64,000 nucleotides of DNA from CAIWHR01 sp963846855 (GCA_963846855.1 CAWJXK010000008.1:1178001-1242000), one strand, 5' to 3'; positions 1 through 8,615 are shown, numbered from the stretch's first letter. Translations and numbers: made by a program. The notes: generated from the sequence alone by a model not told the origin.

Positions 1-249
1 GGCATCGTCTACTACTCCGCCGCCGTCGCTGCGCGCAACGACGTGGACGCCGTGCGCTTTCCCGACGGCGTCAACATGAGCGACGCGATCCGCAACGCCG
101 CTACCGTCACCGGCACGGCGCGCAATCCGAAGGAAGCGCAGGAATTCGTCGAGTTCATCCTCTCGCCCGAAGCGCAGCGCATTCTGAAGGACACCGGCCA
201 GCCGCCGGTGGTGCCGGCTATTCGCGTCGGCGCCGTGCCGTTCAAGTAA
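1..249 (+). CDS. C-terminal part of a ModA-like ABC transporter substrate-binding protein (5' truncated)
   Basis: The reading frame is open from base 1 and ends at TAA 247-249, giving the last 82 residues of a periplasmic binding protein. The segment ALSPEAQ-type motif, here FILSPEAQRILKDTG, followed by a short Pro-rich end, matches the C-terminus of molybdate-type (ModA, PBP-like) substrate-binding proteins. Such proteins capture an oxyanion in the periplasm and deliver it to an inner-membrane ABC permease. The ligand cannot be told from this fragment, and iron- or tungstate-type relatives are possible. The N-terminus and any permease genes lie left of the window. Confidence 0.75.
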   Translation, partial: GIVYYSAAVAARNDVDAVRFPDGVNMSDAIRNAATVTGTARNPKEAQEFVEFILSPEAQRILKDTGQPPVVPAIRVGAVPFK

Positions 250-301
250 GGACGACAACGGCGGACACCGATCGCCGGTCGTCATCCGCAGGGGAGGTCG
301 T

Positions 302-832
302 GTGTCCAGCTATGTCGACGCGAATCTGATCAAGGGTGAGACCGTCGTCTACCGCGGCAAGCTGAGCGCGTGGGCATTCGGCGGCCGCATCGCGCTCGGT
401 GTCGTGCTCGTTCCGCTCGTCGTCGGCATCCTGATCCTGGCCGGCGTGTGGATCTCGATCAAAACGGCCGAGCTCGCCGTCACCAACAAGCGCGTCATCA
501 CCAAGTTCGGCTGGATCCGCCGCGACACCATCGAGATGAACGTGAGCAAGGTCGAGAGCCTGCAGGTCGATCAGACCGTCTGGGGGCGCATCTGCAACTA
601 CGGATCGATCCAGATCAACGGAACCGGCACGTCGCATGCGCCGATCGTCGGCGTCGCGGATCCGCTGACTTTTCGCCGGATGTTCATGGAAGCACAGGAC
701 CAGGCGCTGCGCGACCCGGCCCTTGCGCGAGCGCCGGCGGAACCGCTTCGCGAGTGCGCCGGTGAGCTCGCGGCTGACAGGAGCGCACGCCTCGCACGGT
801 GGGCGAGCAGTCAGCCGTCAGCGTCGACGTGA
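302..832 (+). CDS. Bacterial PH-domain (YdbT/bPH2-like) membrane protein
   Basis: This 176-residue protein starts at GTG, with a good ribosome site (GGGGAGG) just upstream. A hydrophobic stretch at about residues 22-50 is followed by a typical bPH2 block: TNKRVITKFGWIRRDT, then a beta-rich run ending near residue 115. Proteins of this type sit at the inner face of the membrane; their function is unknown. The last 40 residues are Ala/Arg-rich and low-complexity, unlike the family, so the end may be extended. The gene stands alone, 52 bases after the ABC binding-protein gene. Confidence 0.8.
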   Translation: MSSYVDANLIKGETVVYRGKLSAWAFGGRIALGVVLVPLVVGILILAGVWISIKTAELAVTNKRVITKFGWIRRDTIEMNVSKVESLQVDQTVWGRICNYGSIQINGTGTSHAPIVGVADPLTFRRMFMEAQDQALRDPALARAPAEPLRECAGELAADRSARLARWASSQPSAST

Positions 833-899
833 CGGCTCCGCGGCTGGCGGAGATACGCGCTGTATCGGAGGTTCGCGCCCTGATCCGCGCGACCGCGGG

Positions 900-2675
900 T
901 CAGGGCGCCGCCGGCCGCCCGAGCAGCGCCTGCTGCACTTCGGGCGGGCATGCGGCCTTCGCGTAATCCAGCATCGTGGATCCGCTCATCCGCTGCTCGG
1001 GATCCGCGCCCAGCGCAACGAGTTGCGCGACCGCCGCGGCAACCTTCTTCGGCGCGACCTGCGGCAATCCGCAATGCTGCAATGCGCCGGACAGCGGCGT
1101 CATCGCGGCGGCCGCGCCGTTGGGCATCGTCAACGGCTGGTTCACGTTGCCCGCGTTGACGAGCCGCGCGATCGCGGCGCGGTCGCCACCGCGCAGCGCG
1201 GCGTAGAACTTCGTCAGGTCGGCGCCCTTCGCGCCGGGCTGCGGCGCCGCCGCTTTCGGAATACCGCCGGCAGACACCGCTGCCGCACGCTCGCCCGCCT
1301 CGCGCCACGACGGCTTGATCGAATCCAGCGCGCCGATGGCCGCCTGGCGGATCCTGGGGTCGCTCGACGTCGCGTAGGGCCGCAATTCATCGGCGAGGGG
1401 GCCGGCGGCGCCGTGCGCCTGCGCGATGTAATCGAGGAGCTGCACCTGCGCCGCCGGGTCGGCATTCTGTTTCAGCGCCTCTACGTAGATCGCGGCGGTC
1501 TTGCCGAAATCGCGCTCGGTGAAGCGCAGCGCGCGCGACGCTTCGTCGAACACGGGCCCGGCGTGCTCGTGCGTGAGCACCGACCGAAACGCCTGCAATG
1601 CGGCGGGCTTGGCCGCCGCGAGCGCCGCAGCGGGGCGATCGCGCGTGGCGTCACTCGCATCGCCCAGCGCGCCCAGCGCGACCACGCGCACATCCTCCGG
1701 CGCGGCGCTCACGGCGAGGCGCGCGAGCTCGGGCATGCCGAGCGCCGTCTTGCCGGCGACGCTCTTCAATGCACGCGCAGCGCTCATCTGCCGGCGCGGA
1801 TCCTGCAGTGCGGTCGCCGCTGCCGGCACCCATTCGTTGAGGTCGGCCGGGCTCTCGAGGCTGGGCATCAGATCGAAGGCGACCGCGATCGTCTCCGCAT
1901 CGGGCGCATCGCACAGGACGACCAGGATGTGCGTGAAATTCGCGGAAGGCGGTTTTGCGATCGCCATCGCGCGGAGCACGCTCGCGGTGCCGGGCCGGGG
2001 TGGATTGAGCTCGCGCTCGAGCACCGCCAGCACGCCGCGGTCGCCGGTCTCGACGAGCCGTGCCAGTGCGGCATCCGCAACGCGAACGTTGTCGCGCGCG
2101 CCGCTGCTGTCTGTCGACTCGGCGCGCTTCGCTTCCTCGAACAGAAAGGCGAGCACATACGGCGCAAGCGCAGGTGCCGGATCCGTTCCGATCAGGCCCC
2201 GCGCCGCGAGGAAGCGCTCGTAGGCGTACGGTCCGGGCGTGCGCAGCGCCTTGCGGCGAGCGTCGGCAAGGGAAGCGGGACGCTCACCCAGCCGTTCGAG
2301 CGCGTTGGCAGCGTACACCACCACCGATACGCTGGTGTCCCCCAGCGCGACGCGCAGCGCAGGGATCGCAGCCTTTGCGGCGGCGGCGTCCTCAGCGTTC
2401 CGGTTCTGCGCGACCGTCCACAGGCCGCGCGCCGCGGCCCGCCGTACCGGCTCGCTGGGCTCGTTCAGCGCTTCGACGAGGATCGGCACGGCGGCCCGCG
2501 GGTAATAGCGCGCCAGCGATTCCGCCGCGCTGACGCGATCCTTGACGTCCATGCTGCGCGACATGAGGATTCCCGCGCTCGCGCGCACGGTTGCATCGTC
2601 GGCCGCGGCAACGCCGGACAAGCATGCCGTTGCCCACACAATGACTGCCCATGCCATTCGGAGAGCGATTCGCAT
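900..2675 (-). CDS. Secreted HEAT-repeat protein with C-terminal ankyrin-like repeats
   Basis: This 591-residue protein has a Sec signal peptide (MAWAVIVWATACLSGVAAA region). HEAT-like helical repeats follow from about residue 40 to 430, for example AAVPILVEALNEPSEPVRRAA. The last 110 residues resemble ankyrin repeats (LVNAGNVNQPL, LVALGADPEQR). Both repeat types form protein-binding solenoids, so a periplasmic scaffold is likely; no catalytic motif is visible. Met7 is an alternative start and leaves a more usual signal peptide. The gene lies head to tail 25 bases upstream of the Vgb-like gene on the same strand, although the two may not be co-transcribed. Confidence 0.75.
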   Translation of the reverse strand: MRIALRMAWAVIVWATACLSGVAAADDATVRASAGILMSRSMDVKDRVSAAESLARYYPRAAVPILVEALNEPSEPVRRAAARGLWTVAQNRNAEDAAAAKAAIPALRVALGDTSVSVVVYAANALERLGERPASLADARRKALRTPGPYAYERFLAARGLIGTDPAPALAPYVLAFLFEEAKRAESTDSSGARDNVRVADAALARLVETGDRGVLAVLERELNPPRPGTASVLRAMAIAKPPSANFTHILVVLCDAPDAETIAVAFDLMPSLESPADLNEWVPAAATALQDPRRQMSAARALKSVAGKTALGMPELARLAVSAAPEDVRVVALGALGDASDATRDRPAAALAAAKPAALQAFRSVLTHEHAGPVFDEASRALRFTERDFGKTAAIYVEALKQNADPAAQVQLLDYIAQAHGAAGPLADELRPYATSSDPRIRQAAIGALDSIKPSWREAGERAAAVSAGGIPKAAAPQPGAKGADLTKFYAALRGGDRAAIARLVNAGNVNQPLTMPNGAAAAMTPLSGALQHCGLPQVAPKKVAAAVAQLVALGADPEQRMSGSTMLDYAKAACPPEVQQALLGRPAAP

Positions 2676-2700
2676 CCGCGGGCGGAATCGGCTCTTGGAC

Positions 2701-4215
2701 TTACGGCGCCGGCAGGAAATGCGCCAGGTTGTTGTTGACGACCACCTTGTCGAGGTTGCTGACGATGCCGCTGACGTTGACGTCCGTCAGAAAGTTCGAG
2801 ACCGTCAGCGGCTTGGCGAGCTGGTTGTTCACGGCGACGAGGTCGGTCACGGCCACGATCCGGCTCTGGTTGACGTCGCCCGTGAGGAAGCCCACGCGCG
2901 CCTCGCCGACGCCGCCGGTGCCACCATCGGTCGAGCCCACGTTGGTCAGCGACACCGTCACATATTGCCGGTCCGCGACCGCGGTGAGGTCGACGACGAC
3001 ATCGTTGCCGCTGAAGGTCGGCGCGGCCGCGGTCGCCGTGCCCTCGGTGATCGTCGCCGTCGCGGCGTTGACCGGCTTGTCGTAGGTGAAGACGAGTTCG
3101 TACGCCAGGGCCACGCGTGGCTCCGTGGTCGGATTGTGGTTGGTCGTCGGCGGCGTCGTGAGCGTGAGTGGCAGATCGAACGCGCCCGCGCCACCATGAA
3201 TCTTGCGCGATACCGCGCTTAGCAACACGGGCGGGCCGCCGGTGGTGGTGATGCGCCCGATTGCACTCCCGAACGTTTCCGCGAACCAGAGGTTTCCATC
3301 GGGCCCGAGCGCGATGCCGGAAGGCCTGGCGCCGGCCGTGATGCCCACCGAGAATTCCGTGACGACGCCCTGCGGCGTGATCCGCCCGATCCTGTCACCG
3401 TTGAATTCCGTGAACCAGACATTGCCGTCGGGGCCGGCCGCGATGCCGAACAGATTGGCGCCGAAGGTGATCCCCGCGCTGAATTCGGTGATGACGCCCG
3501 CTGTGGTAATCCGCCCGATCTTGTTGACGACGGGCTCGGTGAACCACAGGTTCCCGTCGGGGCCCGCCGTGATGTCCTTCGGCTGCGCGCCGGGCGTGAT
3601 GCCGATGCTGTATTCCGTGACAACTCCGAGCGGGGTGATCATTCCGATGCGGTTGCCGACGAATTCCGTGAACCACAGGTTGCCGTCCGGGCCCAGCGTG
3701 ATGCATTCGGGGCTCGCATTGTGCGTGATGCCGGCGGAGAACTCGGTGACAGTTCCGCCAGGTGTGATCACGCCGATCCGGTCGGCGGTCTCCGTGAACC
3801 AAACATTGCCATCGGGGCCGCCCGTGATGCCGGCGGGGAGCGATCCGGCCGTGATGCCCGCGGTGAACTCGGTGACGGTGCCGGACGTGGTGATCCGACC
3901 GATCCCGTGGAGGCCCTCTTCGGTGAACCAGAGGTTGCCGTCCGGACCGGCGGCGATGCGGCGCGGGGTCGCCCCAGGGCTGATGCCGGCGCTGAACTCG
4001 GTGACGGTGCCCGTGGGGGTGATCTTCCCGATGCGGGTTCCGCTGAGTTCCGCGAACCAGAGGTTGCCGTCGGCGCCGGTCGCGATGCCGACCGGAAACG
4101 CGCCGGCGGTGATTCCCGTGCTGAACTCCGTGACGACTTGCGCACCGGCGCCGGCGCACACCATCCAGGATGACGCGATCATGCAGGCGACGAGAATACG
4201 ACGGGATTGCTTCAA
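2701..4215 (-). CDS. Secreted seven-bladed virginiamycin B lyase-like beta-propeller with dockerin-like C-terminus
   Basis: I place the start at TTG 4215, because GGAGAT lies just upstream and the translation then opens with a clear signal peptide ending AGAGAQ. Seven repeats of about 42 residues follow, each carrying GPDGNLWFTE or a close variant and IGRITPTG. This is exactly the number of blades in the Vgb (streptogramin lyase) propeller. An Ig-like beta region follows. The last 60 residues hold two calcium-loop motifs (GDVNQSRIVAVTD, TDVNVSGIVSNLD), as in type I dockerins. Catalytic Vgb histidines are not evident, so a structural or binding role is likelier than antibiotic lyase activity. 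An in-frame Met lies further upstream, at 4374, but it lacks a signal peptide. Confidence 0.85.
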   Translation of the reverse strand: MKQSRRILVACMIASSWMVCAGAGAQVVTEFSTGITAGAFPVGIATGADGNLWFAELSGTRIGKITPTGTVTEFSAGISPGATPRRIAAGPDGNLWFTEEGLHGIGRITTSGTVTEFTAGITAGSLPAGITGGPDGNVWFTETADRIGVITPGGTVTEFSAGITHNASPECITLGPDGNLWFTEFVGNRIGMITPLGVVTEYSIGITPGAQPKDITAGPDGNLWFTEPVVNKIGRITTAGVITEFSAGITFGANLFGIAAGPDGNVWFTEFNGDRIGRITPQGVVTEFSVGITAGARPSGIALGPDGNLWFAETFGSAIGRITTTGGPPVLLSAVSRKIHGGAGAFDLPLTLTTPPTTNHNPTTEPRVALAYELVFTYDKPVNAATATITEGTATAAAPTFSGNDVVVDLTAVADRQYVTVSLTNVGSTDGGTGGVGEARVGFLTGDVNQSRIVAVTDLVAVNNQLAKPLTVSNFLTDVNVSGIVSNLDKVVVNNNLAHFLPAP

Positions 4216-4412
4216 TGGTATCTCCCTGATCCGTGCTCGCTCGGGCGCTGTGCATTGGCATGCAGGCGCGGCACGACACGGCGGGTGCGCGGGGCCAATC
4301 CTGGTCGATCGACGTGCGCCGGAGGCAACCTGTCGCCCGGGTATTCTGGGGGGAGGTCGGGCCATGGTCAACATCGCCGTACCCCTGCCGCCGACCCTGC
4401 TATTCTCGGTTC

Positions 4413-4964
4413 ATGGCGCTCAAGTCCACCATCTTCAAGGCCGACGTTGCCGTCGCCGACATCGACCGCGGCTACTACCGCGACCACGCGCTGCGGATCG
4501 CTCGGCATCCCTCCGAGACGAGCGAGCGGATGATGGTGCGGCTGCTCGCGTTCGCGCTCCATGCCGATGAGGCGCTCGAATTCGGGCGAGGCATCAGCAC
4601 CGAGGACGAGCCCGACCTGTGGCGGCGCGATCTCACCGGCGCAATCGAGCAATGGATCGAGGTCGGCCTGCCGGACGAGCGCGAGGTGCGCAAGGCCTGC
4701 GGCCGCGCGCGCGAGGTCCACGTGCTCGCGTACGGCGGCCGCGCGGTGGATCTGTGGTGGCAGGGCATGCGCGACAAATTGGAGCGGCAGGAGCGCCTCG
4801 CGGTGAGCGAAGTACCGATCGAGGCGAGCCGGGCGCTGGCGCAGCTCGCGGATCGCACCATGCGCCTGCAGGTCACGATCCAGGAGGGGCACACCTTCGT
4901 CTCCGACGGCGCGACCTCGGTGCCGGTCGAGCTGCGGGTGATCAAGTCCCTGCAACCTCGCTGA
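4413..4964 (+). CDS. yaeQ: YaeQ family protein
   Basis: This 183-residue protein begins MALKSTIFKADV and contains the YaeQ hallmarks: an ARHPSETSERMMVRLLA block, LWRRDLTGAIEQWIEVGLPDE, and a C-terminal half rich in beta strands. YaeQ has a PD-(D/E)XK nuclease-like fold. Older work linked it to RfaH-like suppression of transcription polarity, but its real role is unclear. The length is normal for the family. It is divergent from the propeller gene and converges on the lipoprotein hydrolase gene, leaving 21 bases between the stops. Confidence 0.9.
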   Translation: MALKSTIFKADVAVADIDRGYYRDHALRIARHPSETSERMMVRLLAFALHADEALEFGRGISTEDEPDLWRRDLTGAIEQWIEVGLPDEREVRKACGRAREVHVLAYGGRAVDLWWQGMRDKLERQERLAVSEVPIEASRALAQLADRTMRLQVTIQEGHTFVSDGATSVPVELRVIKSLQPR

Positions 4965-4985
4965 TCGCGTCCGGCCTCGGCGTCG

Positions 4986-6455
4986 TCAGCGCCTTTTCGG
5001 AAGCGCTTGCGATTGCAGGGGTTCCATCGCCTTGATGACCATGCTCTTCTCGACCAGCAGCGGATACAGCACGGCGTCGTGATAAATCTGGCGCACGAAA
5101 TTGATGAAGATCGGTTGCGTGATGTCGTTGTGCCCGGGCACGAGGTCCTTGTCGGTCTGCACGTTCCACACGGGCGAGTTGGGCGCGTATCGCAGGTGCG
5201 TTAGCGTCGTGTTGCCGCAGAAGTCGCGAGTCCACCCCGAGCGGAGTGTCAGTGATTCCGGATCGTCTCCGAAGAACGCCCGCGAGTTGATCTTCTCCAG
5301 ATCGAGATTTCGCTTCTCCCGCAGGACAGCGTCGGGCGCGTCCGGGTCCGTGACCGCCGCCCACCCGGGGCAGATATCCAGGTTGTCCGAGCGTTTCTTG
5401 AGAACGTGCGTAACGTAGTCGTCGACGTGCCCCAACGTATTTCGATTCGCGGTTCGCTCCTCGTCGGACAGCTTCGTCTCGAACAGCGTGCTCGCGCCCC
5501 GTCCCATGGGGAACGCCACACCGGTGGCCCAATCGGCCGTTGACGTGATCGAGACGAACACGGGTGCCTGGTAGCGATCGAAGCCTCCGCGCGAGACGGC
5601 GGCGCGGTGCAACGGTGTATATCGGACGGCTTCGATCGCGGGATTCGCCAGGATCACCATGTCGCCGAAGCGCGGGACCAGGTCCTTCGAATCCGGAGTC
5701 GGGTTGTCGTAGAGATAGTTGATCAACGCCCCGGAAATCGAATTGAAGAGGATCAGCCCGCCGAAGCTGTGGCCCATGAGGATCATGAACACCTTGTTCT
5801 CGCCCGAGGGCGGGCGGGGGCCTTCATTCTGCTTCGCCTCGAAGCCGCGCAGCCGCGAGAACAGCGTCCGGCTCTCACCCTCCGCGACGCGCTCGGCGGC
5901 GCTCTTGCGGTTCCAGAACGACGCCGACTTGATCGGGTCCGGCATCGCGAGCGAATCGCCGCGCCACGAGACGAAGACGCCGACCACGCGGTGCGGCGGC
6001 AGGCCGAATTCCTCCTTCTTGGCGAGCTCCACAAGGTAAGCGTCACCCAGCAATCGGCGAAAATTCCGGACGTCGCTGTCGGCGCTCGACGCGTTGTGCT
6101 TCCATCCGTGCACGTAGACGACGATGCTGAGCCCGGCGTTGGTGGCGGCGATCGCATCGAGATCGCGCATCAGCGCGTCGACGTGACACGAAGCGAGGCC
6201 GGCGGCTTCCGTGCCCTGCGGATACATCAGGCCCTGCTCGTCGAATTCGACGAAGTACAGGTCGAACGCGCCGGCGTGCTCGTGATTGCTCCGGTCGGGA
6301 TCGGTTGCGGCGCCTGGCAGCCGACCGCCGGCGCAGGGCGCGTCCTTCGGCAGCGGGGCGATCGAGTTGAGTTGCGTGCGATACGGCTCGGTGGGATGGC
6401 ATCCCGAGAGGAGCGCGACGAACAATGCGATGAGAGCTGTCGGTGGCACCCGCAT
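4986..6455 (-). CDS. Lipoprotein with alpha/beta-hydrolase fold (GHSFGG)
   Basis: This 489-residue protein has a lipoprotein signal ending in LLSGC (Cys19). An alpha/beta-hydrolase core follows: a strand and oxyanion-like VVYVHGW near residues 112-118, and a nucleophile elbow GHSFGG at about 228-233. It is therefore probably a membrane-anchored esterase or lipase; its substrate is unknown. The layout resembles the C-terminal half of the papain/hydrolase fusion at 36.7-38.6 kb. Upstream, at 6528-6538, is a perfect TGTACTGTACA palindrome that may be its operator. The gene is separated by 215 bases from the next gene on its 5' side. Confidence 0.7.
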   Translation of the reverse strand: MRVPPTALIALFVALLSGCHPTEPYRTQLNSIAPLPKDAPCAGGRLPGAATDPDRSNHEHAGAFDLYFVEFDEQGLMYPQGTEAAGLASCHVDALMRDLDAIAATNAGLSIVVYVHGWKHNASSADSDVRNFRRLLGDAYLVELAKKEEFGLPPHRVVGVFVSWRGDSLAMPDPIKSASFWNRKSAAERVAEGESRTLFSRLRGFEAKQNEGPRPPSGENKVFMILMGHSFGGLILFNSISGALINYLYDNPTPDSKDLVPRFGDMVILANPAIEAVRYTPLHRAAVSRGGFDRYQAPVFVSITSTADWATGVAFPMGRGASTLFETKLSDEERTANRNTLGHVDDYVTHVLKKRSDNLDICPGWAAVTDPDAPDAVLREKRNLDLEKINSRAFFGDDPESLTLRSGWTRDFCGNTTLTHLRYAPNSPVWNVQTDKDLVPGHNDITQPIFINFVRQIYHDAVLYPLLVEKSMVIKAMEPLQSQALPKRR

Positions 6456-6527
6456 GCTGGCCTCCTTCGGATCTGGCGAGTAGCCTCAGTCAGGCGGAGC
6501 TTCCGGCAGAGCCTTTGCGCTCAAAAG

Positions 6528-6538
6528 TGTACTGTACA
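6528..6538. promoter_or_regulatory. Perfect palindrome TGTACTGTACA, putative operator
   Basis: An 11-base perfect inverted repeat lies 73 bases upstream of the lipoprotein hydrolase start. The same motif with a different central base (TGTACCGTACA) occurs at 7293-7303. The trailing ATA is also shared in one orientation. Two sites at upstream positions 760 bases apart suggest a common regulator, but none can be named. Confidence 0.4.
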
Positions 6539-6670
6539 TATGTTGGTGGGCGCGACCACTGGAGGTGACGCCGCCCTAACCGCGCCTGGCCGATTGCGGA
6601 GCTTCGTCGACAAGCGCTGCGACCCAAGGCGGGCGTGCAACGCCACGCGAGGGGGCGCTCGAAGTGCGCG

Positions 6671-7009
6671 CTACTTGAGGTATCTGATGTCCGTCACGGC
6701 ATCGACCAGCGATGCCCGAAAGCCGGTGAACAGAGCCACGTCGTTGCCGATCGTGCATTCAAGTCCATACCGGGCAGCCACGTCGTCGTAGACGATCCGA
6801 AAGCTCGCGTCATCACTGCCTGTGTGATCGGTGACCAGCCAGAAATCCTCCGTGCCGCCGCCGTCGGTCTTGCGAGCGAGCGTGATGCGGCGCGGCGGGA
6901 GAGCGTGCATCTGCAGCCATCGCGCGATTTCGTGGTCGAGCGTTCCTATTAAGGTCGCGCAATCGGCGCCGATCGTGGCCCTTGCGCGCGCTTCGTCGGC
7001 ACCAATCAT
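6671..7009 (-). CDS. Small uncharacterised protein (112 aa)
   Basis: I do not recognise this protein. The start is ATG 7009, which follows GGAGCCCTCCA and overlaps the stop of an upstream reading frame as ATGA. It is soluble, with no signal or membrane segment. The N-terminal half looks helical (IGTLDHEIARWLQ). The second half contains a run of aromatic and charged residues (EDFWLVTDHTGSDDASF) that could form a beta sheet. Codon use looks like that of its neighbours. Confidence 0.6.
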   Translation of the reverse strand: MIGADEARARATIGADCATLIGTLDHEIARWLQMHALPPRRITLARKTDGGGTEDFWLVTDHTGSDDASFRIVYDDVAARYGLECTIGNDVALFTGFRASLVDAVTDIRYLK

Positions 7010-7287
7010 TGGAGGGCTCCGGAAACTGAGAAGAAGATGCTGCGGTTGGCCAGCCCGATCTGGCACATGGACGCCTCGGTGTTGCGGTGCGCCAGGCGTC
7101 TGTGCAGATTTGAGCGGAGCAAGTCTACGGCTGTTTGAAACGGCGGCGCAACGTTGGCCGGAGCGTCGGCATCGGGTCGAGCGGGACGGTCGTCGGCGGC
7201 GGCGGCTCGCAGCGAGACGGCGACCTGCTTGCATCGCGTGCCCTCAACGAAGCCGCCGCATGCCACGCCCGCGACGCGGCATCGCAA
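7006..7287 (-). CDS. Possible small upstream gene coupled to the 112-aa gene
   Basis: This 93-residue frame starts at TTG 7287, immediately downstream of the TGTACCGTACA palindrome. Its TGA overlaps the next ATG as ATGA, an arrangement typical of translational coupling. Against it, there is no clear ribosome site, and the protein is low-complexity (AAAADDRPARPDADAP) with no recognised domain. It may instead be leader sequence. Confidence 0.3.
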   Translation of the reverse strand: MRCRVAGVACGGFVEGTRCKQVAVSLRAAAADDRPARPDADAPANVAPPFQTAVDLLRSNLHRRLAHRNTEASMCQIGLANRSIFFSVSGALQ

Positions 7288-7292
7288 TGTTA

Positions 7293-7303
7293 TGTACCGT
7301 ACA
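7293..7303. promoter_or_regulatory. Perfect palindrome TGTACCGTACA, putative operator
   Basis: This is the second copy of the TGTACNGTACA motif. It lies between the minus-strand pair starting at 7287 and the plus-strand gene at 7340, so it could serve either direction. See the first copy at 6528-6538. Confidence 0.4.
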
Positions 7304-7339
7304 GACAGCGACGATCTGGCGCCCTAGGATAGGCGCACC

Positions 7340-7606
7340 ATGAGCCCGCAGGAATACATCCCCAATAGTCCGACGCTCGTCATTCTCTTCCAAAGCGCGA
7401 GTGCGCGGCTGCTGACGAGCAGCCGTTATGCGGAGTTGCTGACGAACCCCCGGCTCGTTCTGCTGACCGAAGAAATCAACAAGATATCGGATGAGATCGA
7501 GGAATTTTCGAGCCAGGTCGGAGCCGCAGACATCGGCCAGTCCGGATCAATAAGATCGCCCGGTGAGGAGTCGCGCCCGTCCATGGTCCGCGCACCTCGG
7601 CGATGA
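7340..7606 (+). CDS. Small hypothetical protein (88 aa)
   Basis: The frame runs from an ATG and gives a protein with a well-formed helical N-terminal 60 residues, including LTEEINKISDEIEEFSSQ, which may form a coiled coil. The last 20 residues are basic and Ser/Pro-rich. No family is recognised. The ribosome site is weak (TAGGAT). The gene lies just after the TGTACCGTACA palindrome. Confidence 0.45.
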   Translation: MSPQEYIPNSPTLVILFQSASARLLTSSRYAELLTNPRLVLLTEEINKISDEIEEFSSQVGAADIGQSGSIRSPGEESRPSMVRAPRR

Positions 7607-7671
7607 TTACCGCGTGACCGCTCGCGGGCACGCGGTCAAATCAAGCTGAAACGTCGCGAATCCGTCCTCAT

Positions 7672-7896
7672 TCATGCCGGCAGCGCCGTCCCGTTTCGCC
7701 AGGCGGCCGGCGCTGACGATGAGGTCTGCGCCGACGATTCGTTCAGGAACGTCAGGACCGTTTCCTTCGGCAGCACTCCGTGTCCCGCGTTCGGAACGAC
7801 GCACAGGTGTGAATGGGGAATCGTCCTGAACATCTCGACGGCGTGCTTGGGCGCGATATCGGCACCGCCGATGACGATGGAATGAATTCGCTCGCG
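7672..7896 (-). pseudogene. Remnant of an alpha/beta-hydrolase C-terminus
   Basis: On the minus strand, about 50 residues (VIGGADIAPKHAVEMF, VVPNAGHG, VLTFLN) match the last strand-loop-helix of alpha/beta-hydrolases. They include the GH of the catalytic histidine loop. The segment has no hydrolase N-terminus in any frame upstream, and the sequence after it is low-complexity. I read it as the stump of a deleted gene. Confidence 0.5.
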
Positions 7897-8110
7897 TCCG
7901 GCGGGTCGGCCTGAATCGTCGTCGCGCCCCGTCGCCCTCTGGCGCACTTTGGCGACGCCAATCCGGCGATTCGTCACCTCCTCATTGAGCCCGGGCGCCG
8001 GGCTGCCTAGAGTTCCCATTGTCCAGTCGAATTCCGCCCCTGGAGGACGGGATACGGCCGACGACGGGTGTTTCTCGTCTGGGGACGGTGACCTGGAATA
8101 GAGGCAGGAA

Positions 8111-8323
8111 TTGGGACATCACCACGTGCTCTGGCATTTCGTCGCCGCGGCTATCGCGATCTATCCGTGCTGGAAGATCTTCCAGCGGGTCGGTCTCAAC
8201 CCGGCGCTCTCGCTGTTCATCTTCGTGCCGTGCCTGGGTTGGTGGATCGCCGGAGCGATCCTGGCCTTCTCGAGCTGGCCCGCGGCCGGTGCTCCGCCGG
8301 GAGGAGGTGCCGCAAATGCCTAG
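8111..8323 (+). CDS. Small membrane protein (70 aa), first of a pair
   Basis: The start is TTG 8111, preceded by AGGA. The protein has two predicted membrane helices (residues about 7-22 and 30-52) with a conserved-looking IYPCWKIFQRVGLNP turn between them. It ends Gly/Ala-rich. The next gene starts inside its last codons with its own GGAGGAGG ribosome site, so the two are translated together. Function is unknown. Confidence 0.55.
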   Translation: MGHHHVLWHFVAAAIAIYPCWKIFQRVGLNPALSLFIFVPCLGWWIAGAILAFSSWPAAGAPPGGGAANA

Positions 8324-8528
8324 CTTCGGTCTCTTGCAGGCGGCGGCCCTCGTCGCCCTGGTGCTCGTCGTCTGGGCGTTCGTCGCCGTCTTCGGGCGAA
8401 TCCTCAACCGCGCGGGCTATTCGCGCTGGTGGCTGCTGACGACGGTTGTGCCACTCGTCAACCTGATCATGCTGTGGGTCTTCGCCTTCGCCGTCTGGCC
8501 GGCGGCGAAACCTCCTCAGCAAGGCTGA
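8316..8528 (+). CDS. Small membrane protein (70 aa), second of a pair
   Basis: The ATG at 8316 overlaps the end of the previous gene by eight bases and has a strong GGAGGAGG upstream. It has two hydrophobic helices (residues 4-25 and 40-62) linked by FGRILNRAGYSRWWL. The paired architecture is the same as in the first protein, so the genes may be ancient duplicates forming a complex. A hairpin with a T-run overlaps the stop. Confidence 0.6.
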   Translation: MPSFGLLQAAALVALVLVVWAFVAVFGRILNRAGYSRWWLLTTVVPLVNLIMLWVFAFAVWPAAKPPQQG

Positions 8529-8550
8529 CGTCGCGCTCGCGTCAGTTTTT
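8525..8550 (+). terminator. Rho-independent terminator after the membrane-protein pair
   Basis: CTGACG at 8525-8530 pairs with CGTCAG at 8540-8545, and five Ts follow directly. The stem starts within the stop region of the upstream gene. Confidence 0.6.
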
Positions 8551-8615
8551 CCCGGCCGCGGATGCGCGCCAAGCGCCGGCTTTCGGCCGCGCCGCACGGG
8601 CCAGCTTGATATGAC

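Noticed and set aside
3240..4140. Tandem DNA repeats as a possible CRISPR array or satellite
   Set aside because: The 126-base period is the coding repeat of the seven propeller blades; the units differ in sequence and lack spacers.
3203..4570. Long plus-strand frame opposite the propeller gene
   Set aside because: It is the antisense of the blade repeats, rich in Pro/Ser/Val, with no ribosome site or known family.
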